Notes under the pieces: generated by a model | What the model saw: only the letters and a program-made list of their open reading frames with translations | Databases searched by the model: none | What the model was told of the DNA's origin: nothing | Part shown: piece after piece, positions 6,920 through 14,091 of the stretch | Layout of the letters: each line of letters begins with the position of its first letter | How positions within the stretch are numbered: position 1 is the first letter of the stretch | Virus record (IMG/VR): IMGVR_UViG_3300030117_000349 | Span: 1-40,962 of that record | DNA: 40,962 nt | Strand: one strand, 5' to 3' | Origin: a virus | Made by a program: the position numbers and the translations under genes

Positions 6920-7852
6920 ATGATGAATGACACCCAAGAAAAAGTTGAAGAAACTCAAAATCAAGAAGAAAACATTTTAGTCGATATTGAAGAGAATGAA
7001 ACTAAGCAAGAAGAACCTTCAAAAATTGAAGCTAAAGAACAAGAGCGAACAGATGTTCGTTCAGACGAGCAAGAAGAAGAACTCGAAAACTATTCTGAGA
7101 ATGTTCAGAAGCGTATTAATCAATTAACAGCAAAAAGAAAACAAGCTTTAGAAGAAGCTGATGCTGCTTACAGATACGCAGAAGAGCAAAAAAAGAAAAA
7201 TGAAGAGTTACAAAGTAAACTTTCTCAACTTAATAATGGTTACACTACAGAGTTTGGTAGTAGAATTGAAGCCCAAACAGCTAGTGCAAAAAAACTTTAT
7301 AAGGAGGCTTTTGATGCTGGTGACGCTGAAAAGATGTCTGAAGCGAGTGACCTCATGGCTAAACTCGCTATTGAAAATGAGAGGCTTAGAATCCAAAAAC
7401 TCCGAACCGAGCAAAGCAACACAACTCAAACAGATGAGGGACAAAGTAAAGAAGTCCAGCCCCAAGCGAGGCAGACCCAAGAAAAACAAGAGTTAGACCC
7501 TAAACTGCAAAATTGGTTGGATAAGAATACTTGGTTTGCTAAAGACATGGTTATGACTAGAGGTGCTCAAGCCTTACATGAAATAGTTGTTTCAGAGGGT
7601 TTTGATCCATCTACAGATGATTATTATAAGGAAATAGACAAAAGACTTAGAGTTGAGTTTCCACAAAAGTTTCAGAGTGACAGAAGAGTCGCCCAGACTG
7701 TCGCACCTGCAAACGGCAAAGCCGTAACAAATGGGCGGAAAAAGCAAATAGAACTTACACCTGGACAAGTTGCGTTTGCTAAAAAAATGAGAATACCTTT
7801 AGAGCAATATGCAAAAGAGGTAGCCAAAATTGAAACCAGGAAGGGAGCCTAA
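6920..7852 (+). CDS. Probable capsid scaffolding protein
   Basis: A protein of about 310 residues, highly charged and mainly helical. The first 55 residues are Glu/Gln-rich and acidic, the centre is a long coiled-coil (KRINQLTAKRKQALEEADAA, KKKNEELQSKLSQL), then come a Gln/Thr linker, a small folded region around NWLDKNTWFAKDMVM, and a basic C-terminus. This acidic and helical profile with a basic end is typical of phage scaffolds, whose basic C-terminus grips the coat protein. It sits shortly before the capsid gene. I use the ATG at 6920 (after GGAG at 6913-6916) rather than the GTG at 6911. No protease motif is visible. Confidence 0.7.
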   Translation: MMNDTQEKVEETQNQEENILVDIEENETKQEEPSKIEAKEQERTDVRSDEQEEELENYSENVQKRINQLTAKRKQALEEADAAYRYAEEQKKKNEELQSKLSQLNNGYTTEFGSRIEAQTASAKKLYKEAFDAGDAEKMSEASDLMAKLAIENERLRIQKLRTEQSNTTQTDEGQSKEVQPQARQTQEKQELDPKLQNWLDKNTWFAKDMVMTRGAQALHEIVVSEGFDPSTDDYYKEIDKRLRVEFPQKFQSDRRVAQTVAPANGKAVTNGRKKQIELTPGQVAFAKKMRIPLEQYAKEVAKIETRKGA

Positions 7853-7853
7853 C

Positions 7854-8306
7854 ATGGTGGATAGAACTAATCGAGAGTCTGCAACTCGTGAAAAACAGGA
7901 AAGAAGAAAAGCTTGGACACCACCATCACAGTTAGATGCTCCACCAGCACCTATAGGTTATAAGCATAGGTGGATAAGAGAACGTGTTATGGATTATGAT
8001 GATAAAGCAAATATCTATAAACGGCAAAGGGAAGGATACGAACTTGTTCGTGCAGAGGACTATCCTGACTCAGACTACCCCGTGATTGATGAAGGCAAAA
8101 ATGCTGGAGTAATTGGTCAAGGAGGACTTTTATTAGCACGGATTCCAGAAGAGATTGTAGAAGAAAGAAATCAATACTTTATGGATAAAACCAACACGCA
8201 GATGGAGGCTGTAGATAGAGATTTAATGAAAGAATCTAACCCTGCAATGCCAATATCTAAAGAAAGGAAGTCTCAAGTCGCTTTTGGTGGCAAGAGGCAA
8301 AGTTAA
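7854..8306 (+). CDS. Conserved virion-region protein, unknown function
   Basis: A 150-residue protein. The start at 7854 is chosen because GGGAG lies 6 nt before it; an earlier start would overlap the scaffold gene. The N-terminal half is basic and proline-rich (RRKAWTPPSQLDAPPAP), followed by GYKHRWIRERVMDYDDKANI. The middle (REGYELVRAEDYPDSDYPV) and GGLLLARIPEEIVEERN look folded. I recognise this arrangement from marine phages, where it lies between scaffold and capsid genes, but no function is known to me. A minor capsid component is a reasonable guess. Confidence 0.7.
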   Translation: MVDRTNRESATREKQERRKAWTPPSQLDAPPAPIGYKHRWIRERVMDYDDKANIYKRQREGYELVRAEDYPDSDYPVIDEGKNAGVIGQGGLLLARIPEEIVEERNQYFMDKTNTQMEAVDRDLMKESNPAMPISKERKSQVAFGGKRQS

Positions 8307-8331
8307 TAAAATTCTTACTTAGGAGTTAAAA

Positions 8332-8916
8332 ATGGCAAATCAAGATGCTGCTTTTGGCATGAGACCAGTTAAGATGATAGGGGGAGCACCCTACACTGGT
8401 GGTCAAAGCCGATATAGAATTGCTGCCAATTACGGAACTGCTATCTTTCAAGGCGACATGGTCGCTCAAGTTACTGGAGGTGGTGTAGAAGTACACGCTG
8501 ATGGTGGTACAGTACCGATAGTTGGAGTGTTCAATGGTTGTAGGTACACAGACCCTACGACAGGAAAAGAGACCTTTTCCAACTTTTATCCTGCAAGTAC
8601 AAATGCTTCAGACATTGAGGCTTTCATAATAGATGACCCAAATGTTATCTTTGAAATTCAATGTAACGCTGCATTTCCAGTTGCAGATTTATTTGGTAAC
8701 TTTGATATTGTTTATACAAGTTCAGGGTCTACTGTAACAGGTATTTCTGGTGCTGAGTTAAATGTAAGCGATGGTGCAACCACCGCAACTTTATCAGTCA
8801 AAGCGATTGATATTTCTCAAGATCCAGAAAATTCAGATGTTTCATCAGATGCAACTAATGTCTATGTTGTGATTCAAAATCACATATTTGGACAGAAGTC
8901 TGCAGGATTAGCGTAA
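8332..8916 (+). CDS. Probable capsid decoration / structural protein
   Basis: A 194-residue beta-rich protein with few charges. It begins MANQDAAFGMRPVKMIGG and contains YRIAANYGTAIFQGDMV, PIVGVFNGCRYTDPTTGK and VIFEIQCNAAFPVADLFGN. This sequence type is common directly upstream of capsid genes in marine phages. A small beta-rich protein there most often decorates the capsid surface (compare lambda gpD by position, not by sequence). A strong ribosome binding site (AGGAG, 6 nt before ATG) suggests high expression. The decoration role is inferred. Confidence 0.7.
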   Translation: MANQDAAFGMRPVKMIGGAPYTGGQSRYRIAANYGTAIFQGDMVAQVTGGGVEVHADGGTVPIVGVFNGCRYTDPTTGKETFSNFYPASTNASDIEAFIIDDPNVIFEIQCNAAFPVADLFGNFDIVYTSSGSTVTGISGAELNVSDGATTATLSVKAIDISQDPENSDVSSDATNVYVVIQNHIFGQKSAGLA

Positions 8917-8929
8917 GGGAGGTTGAACT

Positions 8930-9841
8930 ATGGCTATATCACGAGCACAACTAGTTAAAGAACTAGAACCTGGTCTTAACGCTTTATTCGGCATGGAATA
9001 TGATCGTTATGATCAAGAGCATACAGAAATCTATGAGACAGAGTCATCTGACAGAGCCTTTGAAGAAGAGGTAATGTTAGCAGGATTTGGAAATGCTGCA
9101 ACTAAATCAGAGGGTGCTGGAGTAACCTTCGATACTGCAAACGAAGTATATACTTCAAGATATACAATGGAAACCATTGCATTAGCTTTTGCATTGACAG
9201 AAGAAGCAATGGAAGACAATTTGTATGACCAGCTTGGAGCTAGATATACAAGAGCGTTAGCGAGATCAATGGCACATACAAAGCAAGTCAAAGCCGCTGC
9301 TACATTAAACAATGCGTTTAATTCAAGCTTTACAGGTGGTGATGGTAAAGAACTTTGTGCAACAGATCACCCATTAGGTGGTGGTGGTACATTTAGAAAT
9401 GAACCATCAACTGCGGCAGATCTTAATGAAACATCATTAGAAAATGCTCTTATTGACATTTCAAACTTTGTTGATGAGAGAAATATGATTGTTGCATTGA
9501 GAGGAATGAAATTAATTATTCCACCTGCATTACAGTTTGTTGCAGACAGATTACTTGAGTCAACTTTAAGAGTTGGTACTTCTGACAACGATGTAAACGC
9601 AATCAAAAATATGGGTATGTTACCAGAGGGTTATACTATTAACCACTTCTTAACAGACACAGATGCGTTTTTCATCAAAACAGATGCACCTAATGGTTTC
9701 AAGTATTTTGAAAGAATACCATTAAGCACAAGCATGGAAGCTGACTTTGATACAGGCAACATGAGATATAAAGCTAGAGAGCGTTATGCCTTTGGTTTTT
9801 CAGACCCTCGTGCTGTCTTTGGTTCTCCTGGAGCCGCTTAA
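8930..9841 (+). CDS. Major capsid protein (Mu gpT-like / HK97-fold group)
   Basis: A 303-residue protein that forms the shell of the head. Diagnostic stretches are MELEPGLNALFG-like (here VKELEPGLNALFGMEYD), EEVMLAGFGNAATKSEGAG, YTMETIALAFALTEEAMEDN, and ATLNNAFNSSFTGGDGKELC followed by ATDHPLGGGG; this last is typical of capsid proteins annotated as gpT-like. The C-terminus MRYKARERYAFGFSDPRAVFG is the usual strand-rich end. GGGAGG lies 8 nt before the ATG. A strong terminator follows, so the capsid gene ends a high-expression transcript. No N-terminal delta domain and no protease gene are seen, consistent with use of a separate scaffold. Confidence 0.9.
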   Translation: MAISRAQLVKELEPGLNALFGMEYDRYDQEHTEIYETESSDRAFEEEVMLAGFGNAATKSEGAGVTFDTANEVYTSRYTMETIALAFALTEEAMEDNLYDQLGARYTRALARSMAHTKQVKAAATLNNAFNSSFTGGDGKELCATDHPLGGGGTFRNEPSTAADLNETSLENALIDISNFVDERNMIVALRGMKLIIPPALQFVADRLLESTLRVGTSDNDVNAIKNMGMLPEGYTINHFLTDTDAFFIKTDAPNGFKYFERIPLSTSMEADFDTGNMRYKARERYAFGFSDPRAVFGSPGAA

Positions 9842-9860
9842 AAATATTTACATATTTTAT

Positions 9861-9888
9861 AAGGGGTCTTTTCAGACCCCTTTTTTTT
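9861..9888 (+). terminator. Intrinsic terminator after the capsid gene
   Basis: AAGGGGTCT (9861-9869) and AGACCCCTT (9874-9882) form a perfect 9-bp stem with a TTTC loop, followed by a run of T to 9888. This is a textbook Rho-independent terminator 19 bp past the capsid stop. It is the only clear one seen in the window and probably lowers expression of the genes after the capsid protein. Confidence 0.92.
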
Positions 9889-9910
9889 GTGTATAGTTAA
9901 ATTACCTTGA

Positions 9911-9926
9911 CGAACAATCAAGTTCG
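9911..9926 (+). other. Small inverted repeat in the gap after the terminator
   Basis: CGAAC (9911-9915) and GTTCG (9922-9926) are perfect inverted arms around AATCAA, in the 64 bp between the terminator and the next gene. A TTGACG at 9907-9912 touches it and could be a -35 element, but no good -10 follows at 16-18 bp. It may be a regulatory or mRNA-stability hairpin in the leader of the gene at 9953; it is too short to be sure. Confidence 0.3.
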
Positions 9927-9952
9927 ACATTGGCCAAGACAAGGAGATAAAC

Positions 9953-10579
9953 ATGGCTAATACAACATTTTCGGGTCCAGTCCGATCAGAAGGTGGTTTT
10001 ACATCTATAAGTAAAAACGCTACAACTGGAGCAATCACTACACAATCTAGCATTAGTTCAGCAGGTGTGTCCTCTTTTGATGCTAATACAATGGCTGTTG
10101 AAGCAGGCACTGGTATAACAACTGGCACTGGCACTATTTACAGAAGCTCTGTCCAAAGAGTTGGTGGTATAATTACAACAAGGATTTTAATTGACTTAAC
10201 TGGTTTAAGATCAACTGGTTCAGGTGATATTATTGGTGTTAATGGTACATCACTGGTTTGTCACATAGGTCAAATAACTGCCGCAAGGAATGGTACAATC
10301 TTAACAGGTAGTATGGAATGTTTTGAAGCACCTGCAGGTGGTGATCCAGACATTAACGTGCACTCTGCCACAGAGGGCACAGGTGTTGAAGACGGAGCTA
10401 TTGGAGATTTGACTGAGACATTATTGGTTAATGCTGGTGATGCAACACTTGGAAGTAAAGTTTACTTTACTGCTGTCCCTGCCGCTGATCAGTTTTTATA
10501 TCTAACAACTGGTGATGCAACAGATGCAGATTACACAGCAGGTAAGTTATTTATTGAGTTAATGGGTTACGAAGCATAG
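9953..10579 (+). CDS. Virion structural protein, conserved in marine phages
   Basis: A 208-residue, Gly/Thr/Ser-rich, beta-rich protein. It begins MANTTFSGPVRSEGGF and later has YRSSVQRVGGIITTRILIDL and CFEAPAGGDPDINVHSA, a sequence type found very often downstream of capsid genes in marine phages. Ribosome binding site AAGGAG, 7 nt before ATG. The first 20 residues resemble the attachment ends of small decoration or fibre proteins. It is the first gene of the transcript after the terminator, or is reached by read-through. The precise role is unknown. Confidence 0.7.
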   Translation: MANTTFSGPVRSEGGFTSISKNATTGAITTQSSISSAGVSSFDANTMAVEAGTGITTGTGTIYRSSVQRVGGIITTRILIDLTGLRSTGSGDIIGVNGTSLVCHIGQITAARNGTILTGSMECFEAPAGGDPDINVHSATEGTGVEDGAIGDLTETLLVNAGDATLGSKVYFTAVPAADQFLYLTTGDATDADYTAGKLFIELMGYEA

Positions 10580-10592
10580 TTAGGAGAGTAAT

Positions 10593-10997
10593 ATGGCAGA
10601 CGCAGTTACCTCACAAACTTTAGTTGACGGGCATCAAACTGCCGTCTTCAAGTTTACTAATATTTCTGACGGAAGCGGTGAAAGTGCAGTAAAAAAAGTA
10701 GATGTTTCTGCTTTAGCAACAAACGTAAGAGGCGAGGCTTGTACTAGAGCCACCATAGAAAAAATTTGGTGGCAGTGTAATGGTATGAAAGTTAAGGTTT
10801 TGTTTGATGCTTCAACAGACGACTTTTGTATTGAGTTAGGTGAAAATCAAAGTGGACATCACGATTACACATCTTTTGGTGGATTGACAAATCCAGCAAG
10901 TTCAGGTGTAACTGGTGATATAATGTTTACTACAGTTGGTCATTCATCGGCAGATAGCTACACTATCATTATGCAAGTTAGAAAGAGCTATGACTAA
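10593..10997 (+). CDS. Virion structural protein, conserved in marine phages
   Basis: A 134-residue protein with a compact beta-rich profile: TLVDGHQTAVFKFTNISDGS, then ACTRATIEKIWWQCNGMKVK, DDFCIELGENQSGHHDYTSF and TIIMQVRKSYD. I recognise the pattern from marine phage structural regions, where it follows the preceding gene type. It has GGAGAG 7 nt before the ATG and ends in an overlap with the next start. A small capsid or head-completion role is likely from position; no biochemical role is visible. Confidence 0.7.
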   Translation: MADAVTSQTLVDGHQTAVFKFTNISDGSGESAVKKVDVSALATNVRGEACTRATIEKIWWQCNGMKVKVLFDASTDDFCIELGENQSGHHDYTSFGGLTNPASSGVTGDIMFTTVGHSSADSYTIIMQVRKSYD

Positions 10998-11281
10998 TGG
11001 CTAGAAAACGAGATAAACAACCCCCTAAGACTAAAAAGTATTTTCGCTCTACTAAAAGTGGAGCGGGAATGACTAAAGCGGGGGTTGCTCGTTATAGAAG
11101 AGAAAATCCCGGCAGTAAATTAAAAACTGCCGTAACTGGCAAGGTTAAGCCTGGTAGTAAAGCAGCTAAAAGGCGTAAGTCTTTTTGTGCAAGAAGTGCA
11201 GGTCAAATGAAGAAGTTTCCAAAAGCAGCAAAAGATCCAAATAGTCGTTTAAGACAAGCAAGAAGAAGGTGGAAGTGCTAA
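10997..11281 (+). CDS. DUF6321-like small basic protein
   Basis: A 94-residue protein with about 38% Lys+Arg. Its core, SGAGMTKAGVARYRRENPGS, then KLKTAVTGKVKPGSKAAKRR and KSFCARSAGQMKKFPKAA, matches what I remember of the DUF6321 family, which is widespread in phages and has no proven function. Extreme basicity and a place among virion genes suggest it may bind packaged DNA or RNA; this is inference. It starts in the stop of the upstream gene and ends in the start of the next. Confidence 0.75.
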   Translation: MARKRDKQPPKTKKYFRSTKSGAGMTKAGVARYRRENPGSKLKTAVTGKVKPGSKAAKRRKSFCARSAGQMKKFPKAAKDPNSRLRQARRRWKC

Positions 11282-11439
11282 TGACAGCAAAAGAGGTTTT
11301 AAAATTACTTGAGAAGCATGAAGCTCAATGTGATAAAAGATATTCAGAAATACAAGACAAACTAAAATCTTTAGATGGTAGAGTTTGGGGTTTGTATGGT
11401 GTTATTATTGGTGTAGCAGTATTAGAAAAGGTTTTTTAA
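11281..11439 (+). CDS. XhlA-like small membrane-anchored coiled-coil protein
   Basis: A 52-residue protein: residues 1-34 are a charged helix (TAKEVLKLLEKHEAQCDKRY, then SEIQDKLKSLDGRV), followed by a single hydrophobic segment WGLYGVIIGVAVLEKVF. A short coiled-coil followed by a C-terminal membrane anchor is the layout of haemolysin XhlA-type phage proteins (PF10779), which take part in lysis with holins. It lies 6 kb from the 3-TM holin, so a second lysis component is possible but unproven. The stop is directly followed by the next start. Confidence 0.6.
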   Translation: MTAKEVLKLLEKHEAQCDKRYSEIQDKLKSLDGRVWGLYGVIIGVAVLEKVF

Positions 11440-11601
11440 ATGGTTATGGGAAGGTCGCAAATGTCACGACAAATCTCAAAGCCACCACAGAAAAGGAAAT
11501 GGAGTAATGCTAGGAAGAGGAAAATCAATTGCAAACGACCTAAAGGATTTTCTGAGAAAGCACATTGTGCCTCTAAAAAAAGGAGAGGTAATAAGAGGTG
11601 A
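11440..11601 (+). CDS. Small basic Arg/Lys-rich protein, overlapped in another frame
   Basis: A 53-residue protein, strongly basic, with the sequence MSRQISKPPQKRKWSNARKR and CKRPKGFSEKAHCASKKRRG. The two cysteine motifs (INCKRPKGFS and KAHCASKK) recur in small marine phage proteins. Start candidates are ATG at 11440, 11446 or 11461; the family usually begins at the MSRQ position (11461), but I list the longest frame. The last 95 nt are also read in another frame by the gene at 11507-11686. The function is unknown. Confidence 0.6.
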   Translation: MVMGRSQMSRQISKPPQKRKWSNARKRKINCKRPKGFSEKAHCASKKRRGNKR

Positions 11602-11686
11602 GCCAATAAAAGATTGCCCTAAGTGCATGAAAAGAGTTTATTGGTGTACATGTTGGAAAGTATTGAAAGGAAGATATTATGCCTAA
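11507..11686 (+). CDS. Small CxxC/CxC protein, overprinted on its neighbour
   Basis: A 59-residue frame starting with ATG 2 nt after GGAG (11501-11504), inside the preceding gene. It reads MLGRGKSIANDLKDFLRKHI and then DCPKCMKRVYWCTCW. The CPKC ... CTC arrangement is zinc-ribbon-like. Without it, 11602-11678 would be an unusual gap in this packed stretch, and its stop overlaps the next start, so I think both frames are used. The close spacing of the GGAG to the ATG is a weakness. Confidence 0.5.
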   Translation: MLGRGKSIANDLKDFLRKHIVPLKKGEVIRGEPIKDCPKCMKRVYWCTCWKVLKGRYYA

Positions 11687-11963
11687 AGACGCTTGTTATC
11701 ATAAAGTAAAAGCTAGATATAAAGTTTTTCCATCAGCTTATGCTTCGGGAGCTATTGCTAAATGCCGAAAGGTAGGAGCAGCTAATTATGGCACTGGTGG
11801 TAAAAAAAAGGCTAAAAAGAAAGCAGAAGGTGGTGTAATTGAGTTAAAAAATGGTGGAAATGTGCCAAGAAGAACTCGCAAAAGAAAAACAAAAAACCCA
11901 AACATTGCAAGAGGTTGTGGTGCTGTAATGAGCAATAGAAGAAAAGTTACAAAGTTTAGATAA
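11679..11963 (+). CDS. Small basic protein (DACYHKVKARYKV type) with a GG-motif linker
   Basis: A 94-residue protein in three parts: an N-terminal conserved module (ACYHKVKARYKVFPSAYASG, then AIAKCRKVGAANYG) seen as a free-standing small protein in many phages; a linker with two glycine-pair motifs (KKAEGGVIELKNGGNVP); and a C-terminal RGCGAVMSNRRKVTKFR, which I also know as the end of other small phage proteins. It therefore looks like a fusion of two small conserved units. Ribosome binding site AGGAAG about 5 nt before ATG. Function unknown; probable virion or DNA-associated protein from charge and context. Confidence 0.7.
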   Translation: MPKDACYHKVKARYKVFPSAYASGAIAKCRKVGAANYGTGGKKKAKKKAEGGVIELKNGGNVPRRTRKRKTKNPNIARGCGAVMSNRRKVTKFR

Positions 11964-12244
11964 TGGCAGTAAGAAAAACAAAAGCTGGTCTAGCACTAAA
12001 GCGTTGGTTTAAAGAAGACTGGAAAGATGTTAGAACTGGCAAAAAATGTGGTAGACAAAAGGGAGAAAAAAGAGGCACACCATACTGTAGACCATCAAAA
12101 AGAGTATCAAGTAAAACTCCTAAAACTGGTTCAGAAATGACCAAATCAGAAAAGCGTAAACGTATTGCACAAAAAATTAGATTAGGTCAACCAGCGGGTA
12201 AGCCAAGGAGAGTACAAGCAGCAAGGCGTAAAAAGAAAAAATGA
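11963..12244 (+). CDS. DUF5872-like small basic protein
   Basis: A 93-residue protein with about 40% Lys+Arg. The stretch LKRWFKEDWKDVRTGKKCGR, then YCRPSKRVSSKTPKTGSEM, matches my memory of the DUF5872 family, a small phage-associated family with a conserved tryptophan pair and two cysteines that could bind a metal. The tail (KPRRVQAARRKKKK) is purely basic. It is the fourth basic protein in this block. The start overlaps the upstream stop and the stop overlaps the next ATG. No proven function. Confidence 0.7.
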   Translation: MAVRKTKAGLALKRWFKEDWKDVRTGKKCGRQKGEKRGTPYCRPSKRVSSKTPKTGSEMTKSEKRKRIAQKIRLGQPAGKPRRVQAARRKKKK

Positions 12245-12792
12245 GTTTAGAGCAAAAAATTTGTAAAGAAATTAAAGATTGGTCTAAACATGCCTTAGAA
12301 GTTCCTAATGAAAATTATAACAATTTACCATCATGTCCCTATGCAAAAACTGCTTGGAAAAATAACAAAGTTGGATTTGCCTTAAAGAATAATAATAATT
12401 ATGACATTGTTTACACTTTAATAAATAAGTTTCATGATTCTAAAGACTTAATTATAGTTATTGATCTATGTTATGAAGATAACAAAACATTTCACAATAA
12501 TCTTTCAAATTTAAACACGCTAATACATTACAACAAATTTAACCAAAGAGATATTTGGTTGATGGGATTCCACCCTGACGATGACGTTAATGAGCTAATA
12601 GACGATGCTTCTTTTGACGAAATCGTTAGTGAGGAATATTCTTTAATATTCGTACAAAGACTAAGCAAACTTCAAGAAAGTGCAAATAAATTGAAGAAAC
12701 TTGGATATTATGATAAATATTATAATGAGTACAATGTTGAAGATATTTATAAGCAACGTGAAACTTACTATAGGAGATTAAAATGGCAATGA
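12241..12792 (+). CDS. Conserved protein of unknown function (LPxCPYA motif)
   Basis: A 183-residue protein, very AT-rich in codon use (many AAT, AAA, TTA), unlike its basic neighbours. It begins MSLEQKICKEIKDWSKHALE and has NLPSCPYAKTAWKNNK, then LIIVIDLCYED, IWLMGFHPDDDVNELIDD, EYSLIFVQRLSKLQESA and an ending YYRRLKWQ. The cysteine in CPYA and the histidine/aspartates in GFHPDDD are candidate functional residues. I recall the WSK ... LPxCPYAKKAW pattern from marine cyanophages and bacteria, but no activity is known to me. Its composition suggests separate acquisition. Confidence 0.65.
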   Translation: MSLEQKICKEIKDWSKHALEVPNENYNNLPSCPYAKTAWKNNKVGFALKNNNNYDIVYTLINKFHDSKDLIIVIDLCYEDNKTFHNNLSNLNTLIHYNKFNQRDIWLMGFHPDDDVNELIDDASFDEIVSEEYSLIFVQRLSKLQESANKLKKLGYYDKYYNEYNVEDIYKQRETYYRRLKWQ

Positions 12793-12932
12793 GTCCAAGA
12801 AAAATGATGGCATCCAAAACTAAAAAGATGAGAGGTGGAGGAATGGCAAAAAAGATGAGAGGCGGTGGCATGGCTAAAAAAATGCGTGGCGGTGGCATGG
12901 CTAAGAAGATGAAAAAAGGTGGTAAAGCCTAA
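12783..12932 (+). CDS. Short repeat protein, (KMRGGGMAK)n
   Basis: A 49-residue protein with AGGAG 6 nt before its ATG. After MAMSPRKMMASKT it consists of three units of KKMRGGGMA and a last degenerate unit KKMKKGG. It contains only Lys, Met, Gly, Ala and Arg in the repeat, is very basic and is probably unstructured. The units differ at third codon positions (for example GGTGGAGGA against GGCGGTGGC) but not in peptide, which argues for selection on the protein. Similar GGGMAKK proteins occur in marine phages; the function is unknown. Confidence 0.7.
   Translation: MAMSPRKMMASKTKKMRGGGMAKKMRGGGMAKKMRGGGMAKKMKKGGKA
12825..12914 (+). repeat. Coding tandem repeat, 27-bp unit
   Basis: About 3.3 copies of a 27-bp unit encode KMRGGGMAK inside the gene at 12783-12932. 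The copies diverge mostly at silent positions (GCA/GCT, GGA/GGC). It is in frame and without spacers, so it is a peptide repeat and not a CRISPR-like array. Confidence 0.75.
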
Positions 12933-13600
12933 TGACAACTTCAAGCTCAACTAATTTTGAATTAGATGTAGCAGAATACATTGAGGAGGCTTTTGAGAGA
13001 TGTGGCTTAGAAGCTAAAACAGGCTACGATTTGCAAACCGCTAGACGTTCTATGAACATCATGTTGGCAGAGTGGGCTAATCGTGGTCTGAATCAATGGA
13101 CAATAGAGCAAAGAACACAAGCTCTAACTGCAAGTGATTCAGAGTATAGTTTGGGCACTGACTTGATTGACATATTGTCCTTAGTTGTAAGGCGAAGTGG
13201 CACAGATTTTACTATGACTAGAATAAGTCGTGACTCTTTTTTGAATCTACCTAATAAAACATCAACTGGTAGACCAACACAGTATTTTTTAGATAGGCAA
13301 ATAACACCTAATTTAAAATTATTTCCTACACCTGAAAACAGTACAGATGTTATTGTTTATGACGCTTTAACACGCATACAAGATGCTGATGCACAAGTAA
13401 ATACTATGGAGATACCCTTTAGGTTTTATCCTTGTCTGACTGCTGGATTGGCTTATTATATAGCCATGAAAAGAGCACCAGATAGAATACAGTTGCTTAA
13501 AACTGTGTATGAAGAAGAGTTTGAAAGAGCTATGGCAGAAGATAGAGATAGATCTGCTTTTAATGTTGTGCCTAAATTAGATTATTATAAGGTAGGTTGA
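12932..13600 (+). CDS. Head-tail adaptor, P22 gp4 / tail tubular A-like
   Basis: A 222-residue protein with the layout of podoviral adaptors that close the portal and connect it to the tail: an N-terminal helical part (DVAEYIEEAFERCGLEAKTG, YDLQTARRSMNIMLAEWANR, GLNQW), a beta-rich centre (SEYSLGTDLIDILSLVVRR, then RPTQYFLDRQITPNLKLFPT) and C-terminal helices (CLTAGLAYYIAMKRAPDRI, LKTVYEEEFERAM). The NxMLxxWxNRGLNxW helix is typical. It overlaps the repeat-protein stop (TAATG) and is followed by two more small head-tail genes. The exact equivalent (gp4 or T7 gp11) cannot be fixed without a structure. Confidence 0.7.
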   Translation: MTTSSSTNFELDVAEYIEEAFERCGLEAKTGYDLQTARRSMNIMLAEWANRGLNQWTIEQRTQALTASDSEYSLGTDLIDILSLVVRRSGTDFTMTRISRDSFLNLPNKTSTGRPTQYFLDRQITPNLKLFPTPENSTDVIVYDALTRIQDADAQVNTMEIPFRFYPCLTAGLAYYIAMKRAPDRIQLLKTVYEEEFERAMAEDRDRSAFNVVPKLDYYKVG

Positions 13601-14091
13601 TGGCTTTTGCTAGTGGTAAATATGCTTATAGAATATCTGATAGATCTGGTTTTAGATATAAAATCAAAGACACTCGTAAAGAGTGGAATGGATCTATCGT
13701 TGGTAAAGATGAGTACGAAGAAAAACATCCACAATTAGAGCCTGCAAATGTAAGAGCTGATAATGAAGCTATAAGAGATGCTAGACCAGATAGAACTGAA
13801 ACAGCAGTTCCTAATTTGTTACCATTAAACGCATTTTCTACAACTGCTAGTTCTGCAACAGTAACAGTTAATGAGCCTAATCACGGCAGATCAACAAGCG
13901 ATACAGTTAGATTTAGAGATGCAATTAGTGTTGGAGGTATAGCTGCTACAACAATTAACTCTGCTTCTGGATTTACAATTACGAATATAGATACGAACAA
14001 TTATTCGTTTCCATCAGGAGTAACAGCAACAATAACACAGAAAGGTGGTGGAGGACTTGCTAGTGCAGGACCAACATCAATTACAAACTAA
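13600..14091 (+). CDS. Virion protein with a beta-sandwich-like domain shared with the large tail protein
   Basis: A 163-residue protein. The ATG at 13600 overlaps the upstream TGA. Residues 1-80 are basic and carry KYAYRISDRSGFRYKIKDTR and EWNGSIVGKDEYEEKHPQL, a pattern I associate with small tail-connector proteins. Residues about 85-160 form a domain (TVTVNEPNHGRSTSDTVRF, then INSASGFTITNIDTNNYSF) that aligns clearly by eye with residues about 108-180 of the protein at 25130-27271. Shared modules of this kind usually contact the same partner in the particle. A tail-completion role is plausible. Confidence 0.65.
   Translation: MAFASGKYAYRISDRSGFRYKIKDTRKEWNGSIVGKDEYEEKHPQLEPANVRADNEAIRDARPDRTETAVPNLLPLNAFSTTASSATVTVNEPNHGRSTSDTVRFRDAISVGGIAATTINSASGFTITNIDTNNYSFPSGVTATITQKGGGGLASAGPTSITN

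Noticed and set aside
7161-7496. A second + strand frame of 111 codons inside the scaffold gene
   Set aside because: Leu/Lys/Ser-rich shadow without a ribosome binding site; the scaffold frame shows clear coiled-coil periodicity across it.
9907-9935. TTGACG as a promoter before the gene at 9953
   Set aside because: No -10-like hexamer occurs 16-18 bp downstream; the hit is only one hexamer.
12825-12914. Short direct repeats as a possible CRISPR array
   Set aside because: The units abut with no spacers, are in frame, and vary at silent codon positions, so they are a coding repeat.
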